Assembly: GCF_004210375.1 (NCBI RefSeq)
Contig: NC_134834.1
Location: 37,600,264 to 37,664,263 of the forward strand
Source: Tachypleus tridentatus
Taxonomy: Eukaryota; Arthropoda; Merostomata; Xiphosura; Limulidae
Direction: 5' to 3'
Length of the DNA stretch: 64,000 bases
The notes beneath the pieces were generated by a model. The model was given only the letters and a program-made list of their open reading frames with translations, made no database searches and had not been told where the DNA came from. Position 1 is the stretch's first letter; every line of letters begins with the position of its first letter. The translations under genes were made by a program, and so were the position numbers. This document shows, one piece after another, positions 24,891-36,800 of this stretch.

Positions 24891-27800
24891 ACATTTTTCA
24901 TATACAGTCAGCTCCACCATTGATTGGACGATTTGTTCCATTTTGTGCTGTGGCTGCTGCTAACTGTGTCAACATTCCAATGATGAGACAAAGGTATGAA
25001 ATGAAATTAATTTCATCCTTATCAATAATGTTAATAACAGTGCTTAATGCAGTTAAGGAGTCAAGTGTATTAAGTCTTTGATTTTTGACATAGTAATTGT
25101 AACAAAGTGTTTTTCAGATGTAGTTTTGCAGATGATTGCTATTTAATTTTATATATATATTGAGGTTTTATTTGGCTACTTGTAAACTATGAAAGCTAGT
25201 TACTTGAATTTTTACTCTTATTATTTAAAATCAAGATAATAAAAATCTGTAATAACATGCATTAAACTGCTGAAGTTTAGAAAAAGTTATTGAAAATAAT
25301 AACTTCCATTAAAAGTTGACAATTTATGAACAGTTGGTCATCTCTTCCATGAAAATTGATTTCCACTTATCATCAACCTGTGATTCGTGTAATCCGAGTC
25401 TGTAAATAAAACCTTCTTTACTAATTTCCACACATAGCACTAATGTGCCTGTTGTTAATCAAACAAGGAAGGAGTTTTACATAAATGTTGGAAATTGAAA
25501 ATACTACAAATATGCAAAAATTCCAGTATTTTCATGCAGAGAAACTTTCAGTGTTAATGCAAATAATCAGTTTAATCATTGTTATCAAAATTTGTTACTA
25601 ATACACCTGTGTACATCAGTTTGATGCTCCTGTTATATATTTTGCTTTATTCCATTATAAAAAAAAAAAATAAACAAAAACATAAAACTTGCAACATGAG
25701 ATTAACTTTATACAGAGTCCTAGCAAGAACTAGTAGTTAAGGCACCTAACTCACAGTGTATAGGGAATAAATCTTCTCTTTACATGCTTTCCCTTTCTTT
25801 TGTGAAGGCATTGTAATGTGATGATTAATCATATTATTAATTGTGAAAGAATAACCCAAGAATTGGTAGTGGGTGGTGATAAAGTAATTGCCTTCCCAAT
25901 AGTTGATTTCTTCAAAATTATGGACAGCTAGCACAGATAACTTGAGTAGCTTTTCTTGAAATTCAACAAAACAAACTTTGTTCATATTGTGTAGCTTTTG
26001 AAAATAAAATATTTTTGTTTTATACTTCTTTATGTAAATTTGCATGTGTAAACATTTAAAAATATTATCATTGTGATGTTTCCTCTTGAGAAACAAATAG
26101 AAATGTTTCTCTTTGTTCCAGATTCCAGTAACTCCTTTTTTGTTTTCATACATTGTTTTAAAACTTCCTATAATTTTTTTATTTTACAAAACTAAGTTTT
26201 ATCTTTAGTTTAATTTGAAAAGTATAGCATGTAGTTTTGCTGTGAATACTATTGCTGTTACACAATAAGACGTGATACCAAAATTAAAGACAAATCAGCT
26301 TTTTTTTTCAATTATTACTCAGAAGGTTTAATTTAACTCTTTTGAGCCTTGATTGTGCATCTTACTTGGTGGGTAAATAATACCATGAATTAAAAAGTAC
26401 ATAGAAAATACTTTTGTAGCCATTCTTCTCCAGTTTTAAAAATGCTTCAGAGTTGAAATTTATTCTATAACATTTTTTGGAGTAATATTATACATAAATA
26501 TTTAATAATAATCAAAAATTGTATTTTACATTTAGTTTCAGATTACTACAAATGAGTATGTATTAGTTTTATGAATTTCCAAAAATTTTTCTGGGCATAA
26601 ATATGTAACTCATAACTCCCTTCTAAAGAAAGATAAAATATTTTTTTAACAATACAGATCTAATTTGACTTTGCAACTTCAATACAAGTATAGTTTATTC
26701 ATTTTAACTAATTACTGTTTCTCAATTTCAGTTGTTGTGTTGTAATATAATTGGCTATATGGCTATAAGAAGTCATAGGCTAATGATATAAATGCATAAT
26801 AAAAACTAATTTTTTAGTTCTTTTAACTCTATTAAGCCTGGCTGCCAAAATTCTTGACAGCTAATGTTGCCCTTGTCATATTTCATTACAAAAACAAAAC
26901 TAGCAGATACAATTTGTTTGAAATTTGATAAGAACTTTCCTAAAAATTTGTATTTGGGGAAAAGTATTAAAATGTAACTTTTTCTGCAACTTGTAATAAA
27001 AAATTCATTATTTAATGCAGTTATTTGTAGTACGACTCTGAATAGTTCACCTACGAAGTGATTTTTATATGAAGTATAAAAATACATTTTTTATTTTACA
27101 GTTTTCACATTTCATTTGTGTAATGTCTAGAACCTTCTAAATGAATATCAAAAGATTTTTAAAGTAAATGTTTATATTTTATTTTCCATTTTCTCTACTA
27201 TATCACTAACTTTACCTCTTATCATCAACACACACTGCAATAAAACATTTAAAATGTAAGAAATGGAAATATGTACGTTCCTTTTAGCTCTTTATAGAAA
27301 TCTTTTGAAACTTGATTTTTAAATATGCATAATTTAACTTATAGTTTATTTTTAATTTTCTTTTCCAGTTCTTTGTCTTTTAATACTTACATTGATATGT
27401 CAACTGCTGCCCACTGGAACTTTATTGTTACTTGTTATTTGACAACTCCTTTACAGAGACTCATTTCACTAATAATGATTTACACACGTGAATAACATCA
27501 TCTTGTTTATACACTTTTAAAATCCAGGCAACAAGTTAAACTTATAAAAATCATCAAACCTTTCAAATATGATTTTTAAAATGAAAATAATACATAATTA
27601 ACTAAATACAATTTAATTGTGTCTTTAACTATAGCATAGTTAGGTAAGAAACACTGTAAGTACTATAGTCAATCAAGCAGACAACAATACTACTAGCTGT
27701 TACATGTACACTGTAAGGAAAACTCCACATCAATTTCATATTAATTGTTGGTAGAGTATAGTTTAAAGTGAGTTCTTTCTAACTACTATATACACTTGTG

Positions 27801-30800
27801 TCTACTAAGTACATATACGCTGTATACCTCAAAGCAGTATAGAAGGAGGGGGGTGGCACTTGTCAAGTGTTGGAAAATTGACTTCTGTTTCCAAAGAAAG
27901 CAGCTACAGATTTTGGAAATCACATGTCGAGTAGATCAAACTCGCATGCTTAGTATTAACATACTCATTTACATTTCCAACTTATGTGGCTAAACTAATG
28001 ATATTTCACAGTACATGGATTGCATGACACAGAAACTGCATTTAAGTGTGTTTTGAAAGGTTTCCTTGGAAATAAAGGAATTGTAACTTAGATAACATAC
28101 ATTATAATGTTAATTTCATTGAATATATTGATAGTAAAGTGGTTTAATTAAATTTTGAATGTAATGCAGTACCATATGCAGAAGGGAATTTAAAAATGGT
28201 TTAGGAGCCATAGAGTAAAACTGTAGAAGCCAGTTTGGTTTTCAGTTCAATGGAGATTCACATAGAGATTACAACAGAATGTTACTAGAAGAAAAGACAT
28301 TCGTGAATAACTTTCACTGCCATTACACTCCTGATTTCTTTTTTAAAAGATTGTGAAAAGTTTACATTATTATTTTACACTTTGTTTAAATTATAATGTT
28401 AAGTGTAACAGGTAAGAAATGTTTTTCGTGGAATAAGATAAGATAGGCTTATAGACCAGGGGTTCCCAACCTTTTGGCACTCGCAACTTGAAAATGTAAT
28501 TAATGAAATAAAATTAATGTTATCCCAAGCTACTTCTCACAAGGCTACGCGACTCCCCTGCCAAGGCTTTACGACTCCCCTGCTAAGGCTTTTCGACCCC
28601 CCTGCCAAGGCTTTGCGACCCCCAGGGGGTCACGACCCACCGGTTGGGAACCCCTGTTATAGACCAACCATGTGAAGTTTCATTTTGCTGACAAAGCTAC
28701 TTTATTAGACCTTATTAGCTAAGTAATTGCTTAAGTTGGCAAAGAAAATCACTGGAAACAAATATAGAAACTATATGTTTACAAGTGAATATTGTTATGA
28801 ATTATAATTTCTCTCTTATGAGCCTCCAATTTACTATCCTATGTATTACAATTTAAACAGCCTAAAACTAAGTTAAATGACAATTTAAATTAGAAGTTAA
28901 ATAAATGTCAGTATGTATCCAGTTTATGATATTTGCCAACAAGATTGATACAGTTTTCTTTCTTAATACAAATATATTTTAATATAAAAATATTAATAAT
29001 ATAATTTATAATAATGGTTATTACAAATAGTTTATAAAGTAATGATTTGTTTACAAAAGTTTTACAAACTTACAAACAATATCAAGTCTTCTTTCTTGTC
29101 TAGAACTTTGTTGATATCTTATCAAAGGTTTTCTATGAGCAAATTAATTTCAAGTTGATGTAGATACGATTCACATAACAGGAATCTAGTTGGCTCTGTA
29201 TTATTCTTCACTAGCATCACACCAAATACAAGTTGAATTTTTTCACTGCTAAAGTAATATGATATTTTCATAAAAATATTTATATCTGATGTGAATCCAC
29301 TGAAATTGAATGGTTTATAATGTTCAAAATATATAAATATTCCTGGTCAAGTATTTGAAATTTACAATTAATGAGCATTAATCACAGTTATAATTTCCAA
29401 GGTTTATAGTACACTAGTTGTAGCAGTTCAGTAATATATGCTGTCTCTTGGCACCTCACGTTGATTAATTTTTGTAGGTATGAAGCGAGTTTCTAGAAAT
29501 TTCAGCCTGTACAACAATATTGGTGTTTATATACACATTGTTGATTTTTTATCTTAAGAGTCTTCTACAATGGGTAAAAACTCTGTTATATGGATTTAAA
29601 AGTATAGGTTATGTACATTTCTAGATATAAATTTAATTTGCACAAACACCAATATTAAAATAAATATATAATAATAAATCAGTCACAATATAAAATGTGT
29701 AAAAGTTTAAGAAAAGATGGCTTTCTTATAATTTCCCCTTGGTATGGATTCCTGTATGTGGTGAGGGGACCTCCCAGGGAAGGTTCTGTTCTTTCAGTTT
29801 ACCTCCTCTGGGATCTAAGTATCCACCCACGTGTTTACCGTGCATGGGAAGGAGAGGATCGTGGTGGTTGAAGGGTCCAACCCTAACACACCACTTTGGC
29901 CTTGAATTCCTGTAGACAGGCAGCCTTTGGGTGGCCCCCTTGAGTCAATAGGTTGGTCCACTTAAGCTAGAGTCAACCAAGTACCAGTGTTGCAAATTCT
30001 CAATGGGTGTTGTGGACATTGTGCCTGATGCTGGTGTTTGGGTATAGTGCTCACGAAACCCTGGCGTTGCTGCATTGTCCTTGCATGACATTGTAGTGCA
30101 TCCCTTCATAGGGCTCCATGGTGGGTGGGGTCAGTGGGTACCGAAATTTTTCTCTTTTCCTATAGATCCTTCTTCAAAAAATTTAAATAAAATAGTGAAA
30201 AAACAGTCAATAGGTAAGCGACCACGTCTTGAAGACTGAGCAGCGATCTTCGACATCTGTAACACAGATACCTCATTTTCTTATATTACATTCTCTTTCA
30301 GAAAAACCTTTAGGGCAATTATCCCCCATTTTTATTCAGAAGGGACTAGAGGATCTTGCTGGCTCTCCAAAGTCAGTAAAGAAGCTTCGACCTGGAGACA
30401 TATTGGTTGAAACATCCACATCCCAACACAGTGAACTTCTCTTGAATTCAAAGGCAATTGGGGATGTATCTATTGAGGTTACCCCTCATGCTACCTTGAA
30501 TTCATCACGAGGACTTATTGTTGAGAGGGATTTGAAGAATGCCCCCAAGTCAGAGATTCTCGCTGGTCTCTCCACTCAAGGAGTTTTTGCAATGAGGCGC
30601 ATCTCCACTCGCAAAGATCGAGTTACACTGCCAACAGATATCTTCGTTTTGACATTTACATCACCACATGCACCTGCCACCATCAAGGCAGGTTATCTAA
30701 TTTGCAGGGTACGGCCGTACATTCCAAACCCTCTCCAATGTTTCCAATGTCAGAGGTTTGGCCACTCAAAGATATCCTGTCACGGTTCCCTGACATGTGC

Positions 30801-33800
30801 TCATTGTGGTGGCAAGGACCACGATGCCTATGAGTGTCACGCAGACCCACACTGTGTCAACTGCAATGGTTCCCACCATTCCTACTTTCGTTCTTGCCCA
30901 AAATGGTTGGAGGAAAAATAAATGCAGCATTTGAAAACATTAGTTTTCCTGAGGCTTGGAAATTGCTGTTTGCCACTCCATCTTGGACATATGCTGCTGC
31001 ACTTCGTTCCACAACTACAGTGGGAGTGCAGACAAATCTCTCTGTGCCTCCAAGAGAATTGTTTTTGAAACAAATGAAAAGCCTTTTGACCTCCATGGTT
31101 AAAAAGGTTGATGAATCGACTTCTACACCCATCTCTGTTCCTCCCATACATTCCAACAAACCTCAAGATCCACATCCTTTGGTTTCAAATACAGGCATTT
31201 CTTCTGATACATCTTTTTCTTACACCCCACGATGCAAAACAATCATTTGTTCATGTCCTCAGTCACTGGAATCCCCTTCCAACAACAAAGACTTGCCCAA
31301 TCGACCCAGGGCAGGATCCATGGAGGTCAATAGACCTCGTCCGAATAAGGACAGTAAGGAAAAAAAGACATGGTCGTAAACAGAAGGGTTCTCCAGCCAC
31401 TTCGCCTACCTGTCATTAAAAATGGCCACCTTGATACAATGGAACTGTCGAGGTTTACGTTCTAATCTGGATGATATCAAAACACTGATTGCTTCCTACC
31501 ATCCTGTATGTCTTTCCTTACAAGAAACATTTCTAAAACCTGCTGATACAGTCACCATTCGGCAGTTTTCTCTGTACAGAAATGACAGGCTGTGTGATGA
31601 ACGAGTACATGGAGGGGTGGCACTATTGGTTGATCAGCATGTGCCCACCCTGTCTTTGTCACTCAACACACCCTTGGAGGCCATAGCCATCCGTGTTTCC
31701 TTGGGTCATACCATCACTGTTTGTTCTCTCTACTTGTCCCCTGGAGAGACATATGATCAATCAGACCTTTATGCTCTCGTTGAACAGTTGCTGTCTCCAT
31801 TTCTAATCCTGGGGGACTTTAACGGACATCATCCACTCTGGGGAAGTGCTGTTATTGATAGGAGGGGTCGCTCTGTAGAGCATATGCTCTCTGATCACAA
31901 TCTTTCTGTTTTCAATACTGGTTCTTCCACTTATTTTCATACACCTAGTCAGTCCTTTACCGCTATTGATCTCTCAGTTTGCTCCCCTTCATTATTTTCC
32001 AATTTTTTCATGGAAGGTTGACAGTAATCCACTAGGCAGTGTTTATTTTCCTATACTTTTGAGAGAGACTGGCCATTGTTGATGCCACCCTACACGCATG
32101 TCCTGGTGGAAGCTGAATCAGGCAGACTGGTCCACTTTCACTGCTCTCGCAGAACTTGATCTGCCATCATGAATCAGCCATTAATAGATGACTTATACAA
32201 GCAGCTGCTCAGTGTATTCCTAAAACCTCGAAACGTTTTCCACGATATCCTCATCTGTGGTGGAATCCTGATTGCCACTTGGTACAGAAGGCTCAAAAAC
32301 GTGCCTGGGATACTTTCCATAGATATCCCACACTTTCGAACTGCATCGCTTTCCAACGGGCCCGTGCACATGCTAGGTGGGTAAGACATCAAAGCCAGAA
32401 GGAATCTTGGATTAAGTTCACAACTAGCATATCTTCTACCACCAGTTCCAAGGTCATATGGGACAGGATTTGAAAGGTCAATGGGCTCTACAATTCTGTC
32501 CCCCACTCCATCTTATTCTCTGATGGCCAAGAGGTAGCTGATGTCTGGAGCATTGCTGATACTCTAGGTGAAAGCTTTTGCTGGGTATTTAGTACTTCTA
32601 CTTGTCCCTCCGCCTTCTTGGCCATCAAGACTCGGGCAGAGCATTCACCACTTTCTATTCGAACTGACTGTCTCTTTGACTATAATTGTCCCTTTACACT
32701 GGTGGAACTGAAAATGGCCATTCATTGGTCTGGCAGTGCATCTGTTGGACCTGATGATGTACACTATGACATGCTGCGCTATCTCTCTCCTGCTTTTCTT
32801 GATATTCTTCTGAGTGTTTTAACCAGATCTGGCAGGAGAATGTTTTACCTGATGCCTGGCACCAGGCAATTATCTTACCTTTCTCTAAACCTGGGAAAGA
32901 TCCCAAGATTCCTTCAGACTACCGTCCAATTGCTTTGATGAGCTGTCTCTGTAAGACCTTATAGAGGATAGTTAATGCTCATCTTGTTTGGTTCCTCGAT
33001 TCAAACAATCTCCTCTCGCCAACCCAGTGTGGGTTTGGTTGACAGCACTCCACCACAGACCACCTAATTCAACTTGAAACATCAATCAGAGAAGCCTTTC
33101 TCAAATGCCAACATCTTGTATCAATATTCCTTGACATTGGGAAGGCTTATGACACAACATGGAGGTATGGCATTTTGCGAGATCTCCATATATATGGGTT
33201 ACATGGCCATTTACCCATGTTTATTAAAATATTTTTAATGGACAGGAGATTTCAAGTTTGTGTGAGTTCGACACTTTCCCGTTCTTTTGTACAGGAACTT
33301 GGGGTTCATCAGGGCTGTGTTTTGAGTGTCACACATTACAGTGTAAAGATAAATGCCGTCACTGAACAACTCCCTCTCACTGTTGCAAACGGGCTCTATG
33401 TCAACGACTTTCACATCTCGTGTCAGTCGTCGAACATGAGATATATTTACCAGCAATTACAAACTGCCCTCAATTGTGTACTGAAGTGGATTACTGTGAA
33501 CGGCTTTAATTTTTCTCTCTCTAAAACTGTTTGCATGCACTTTTGCCACCAACGGGGGTATTCACCTTGATTCTGAACTCCATATCGGTGAAGTTTCGCT
33601 GCCAGTGATCCCTGAGACCAAGTTCTTGGGGCTTATCTTTGACCATAAGCTGACCTTTACCACACTTAAAGCAGCTACGAGTCAAATGCACAAGAGCACT
33701 GAACATCCTCCGTGTCCCCTCTACCACAAGTCGGGAAGTGAATCAATGTTCTATGTTAAAGATATATTGTGCTATTATTCGTTCAAAACTTGACTATGGA

Positions 33801-36800
33801 TCAATGGTCTATGGATATGCCAGACCCTCGGCCTTAAAGATGCTGGATCCCATTCATCATCAAGGACATTGACTCTGCACTGGGGCTTTCTGCACCTCCC
33901 CAGTTCACAGCTTATACGTAGAATCTCATGAACCTTCTCTGCACCTTTGCCATTTGCAACTATCTTTACTATATTCTTCGAAACTTCGTTCCTTACCAAA
34001 GTATCCCACCTGGGGATGTGTTTTCCTTCCTCAGTGGTCCTTACTTTTTCAGAACAGACAATCTGCCATTGCTTTTTTTGGCCTTTGCATCCAGGCACAA
34101 TTGGATGAATTAGGTCTGTCTGTGGACAACATTGCAGAATCCACTGGTCAGCCTATCCCCCCATGGCTTATTACAGCCCCCAAATGTGACCTTTCTTTAA
34201 GTCATCTGAAAAAGGCAGATACTCCAGAATGGAAGTACCGTCTTTTATTTACTGAACATCTTTCAAACAATCATTCCATTCCAATTTATTCAGATGGTTC
34301 CAAATCAGGTAATTCTGTGGGCTCTGCCATAGTTTGTTGCAGTTCGGTGGTTGCGCACAGAATCCCCTCTACAGCTTCTTTGTTCACTGCTGAACTGTAC
34401 GCCATATCTCTTGCCCTGGATCATATTGAAGCTGAGCAGTATTTCGACTGCACTATTTATACTGACTCGCTTAGTTCTCTACTGGCCTTGGAATCACTTC
34501 ACTTTGGCTCACACCCTGCTCTCGCAGATATTCAAAACCGACTGGCCCATTTCTCATTTACATCTACTTCTATCCAGTTTTTCTGGATACCAGGCCACGT
34601 TGGTATTCGTGGGAATGAGCTTGCAGACACGGCAGCTAAATCTATCTGCTCTGGCATTATCACCACTGTGCCTATTCCATACATGGACTATGGTCCTGTA
34701 TTCAAAGCTCGGCTCCATGACAGCTGGCAGTCCACTTGGAGTAAGCAACGTAACAATAAGCTTTTTCAAATAAAGCCCTATTGGGCTTTGGCCGTCTTGC
34801 TTCCATAAGGTTCGGAAGGAGAAAGTTGTTCTAACAAGACTATGCATTGGTCACAGGTTTTTAACTCATCATTTTCTTTTATCTGGAACTGATGCACCAG
34901 TGTGTAGTTTGTTTAACACTCAAATCACCATAAGCCATATTTTACTTTCTTGCCGTCATTACAACTCTCAACGAAGGCACTATTTTAAACATGTTCTGTT
35001 CCAGGGTTTATCTGTAACATTGGACAGTGTTATTGGTGATAGTGACACCGTCCACCTTGATAAAGTTTTCAGTTTTTTAATGGCCATTAAGCTTTTTAAT
35101 CTCATTTAAGTGTTTGATATTTATTCATTACATCTTTTTAATTGTGGTTCCCTTTTCAGAGTCTCATTCTCTCTAGTTCAATTTAACATTGGAAAATGGT
35201 CAGAACATTAAATAACTCGACACCAGGACTGGAAAGGACAACTTCAGGTGACTAATGCTGCTGTTTGAACTGCCTGTTAGTCGTCCTGGCGAGTTGTTAT
35301 TACAATTTTGCTGCATGTCTTTCAACACTTTTCTTACTTTACCTTTGGTACTGGTCATAATGACACATAACCTGGAACCAGGACTGGAAAGACCAACTTC
35401 AGGTGACTGATGGTGGTTCTTGTACTTACCTGTTAGTCTTCCTGGCAGGTTACGATCATTACCATTTTGTTAGAGAAAGTCCTTTACAACATCTCTTACT
35501 CTGCTTTCTCTCTTAACATTGTTGACTAGGTGTCAACATTAGTTTTATGCTTTTTCTATTTTTCAATGATGTTTTGTTTAACCTTCATTTCCTTTTATGT
35601 ATGTTAGTAGATTTAATTTATTTTTACCTTTTTACTGGACGTTTGCTGCAGATAGCCTAGCTGCTTTGTGCCATAAAACTCTAAATCAGTCAATCAATCA
35701 ATGCTTATAATTTTTTTTATGTGGCCCACTAAAAAGTGATTATAAACATATTAAAACTGATTAGAGAGTGTTTGAGGACTTAAATCATTTCTTTTCTTTT
35801 TTTCTTACAGTGTAGTAAAATGAACCACACAATGGCTGTTTAATAGTTAATATGTGTAATAAAGTTTTAAACTGTTGTGTATTTATATTTCTGGGTAATA
35901 TTAATTTTTTGCAAGTACTTGTGCTATTGAGACCACAAGTAAATACAGTGTAACAAATGCATTATTAGCAAAACAAAACATGATACAGTTAAGTTTTAAA
36001 TGACTTAACTAAGGTTACCTCAACTTGTACTACAAAAATCTTTTATTTTCTATCATATTACAACATCATGCTTGAGATGAAGTATAAAGTTATATAGCAA
36101 GCTTTTAGAAAAAAAATCAGGATTGTAATTGTAACAGAAGTTGTTCACAAACATTGTTTGTTTGAGCAACTTATCACCAAGCTACGCTTTAATCAGTTTG
36201 TCAGAGTGTCCATTGAAATGGAAGTTGTATTGGCTCAAACAGTGAAAAGCAGTGAACATTTATCAAATGGCAGACAGAATTCAATAGGGTACCAACTGTC
36301 GACTATTGTCTGTAGAGTATACCACAAAGAACTGAAAAAAATCATGTATTCTATTCAACCTTAAACAAATATAAATTATTTTCTTAACCACCTGGATTAA
36401 TGAACTAGCAATATTCTTTTAACTAGTTTATATTTGGATGACTTAGTCAAAAAAGTTGTCAAAAATATATGACTCAAAGATAAAAGTGGTTAACGTATGA
36501 TGACCAACATCTCTAATTCATCACATGCCATCTTCCAGCCATTAAAAAAGGTATTATAACTGCCCACAACCTTGAAACTTGTGATACTAACGTACATGTA
36601 TGCAAAAAGAAATGGACATTGAGAATAGTTATTTCAAACTTGTGAAAGAGAAAAAAATTTCAGCATGGAAACTTTTAACTATGCTACAATGTATGCTAGG
36701 ATTTTCATCTAACATCTGTATGATATGTTGAAAACAAAGTTCAAAATGCCTTAATATTTTAACCAGTTTAAAGTTAAAATCATTTTAAACCAGATACATT

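Larger units (their letters stand above)
29735..35703 (+). mobile_element. Near full-length RNase H-bearing LINE, copy 2, with target-site duplication
   Basis: This is a sense insertion in sideroflexin intron 5. The sequence CTTATAATTT is directly repeated at 29725-29734 and 35704-35713, bracketing 5969 bp. Order: 5' UTR of about 430 bp, ORF1, ORF2, and a 3' UTR of about 590 bp with two related hairpins, ending in a (TCAA)n tail. Short tandem tails and RNase H are typical of I-group elements. The ORFs carry some stops and frameshifts, fewer than in copy 1. Clade assignment (I or Nimb) is inference. Confidence 0.93.

Noticed and set aside
26806-27087. Minus-strand ORF of 93 codons in intron 5
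   Set aside because: AT-rich, low-complexity translation with no recognised motif.
28541-28623. Evenly spaced 22-bp repeats as a CRISPR array
   Set aside because: Units are directly tandem without spacers and lie inside a hAT MITE in an animal gene.
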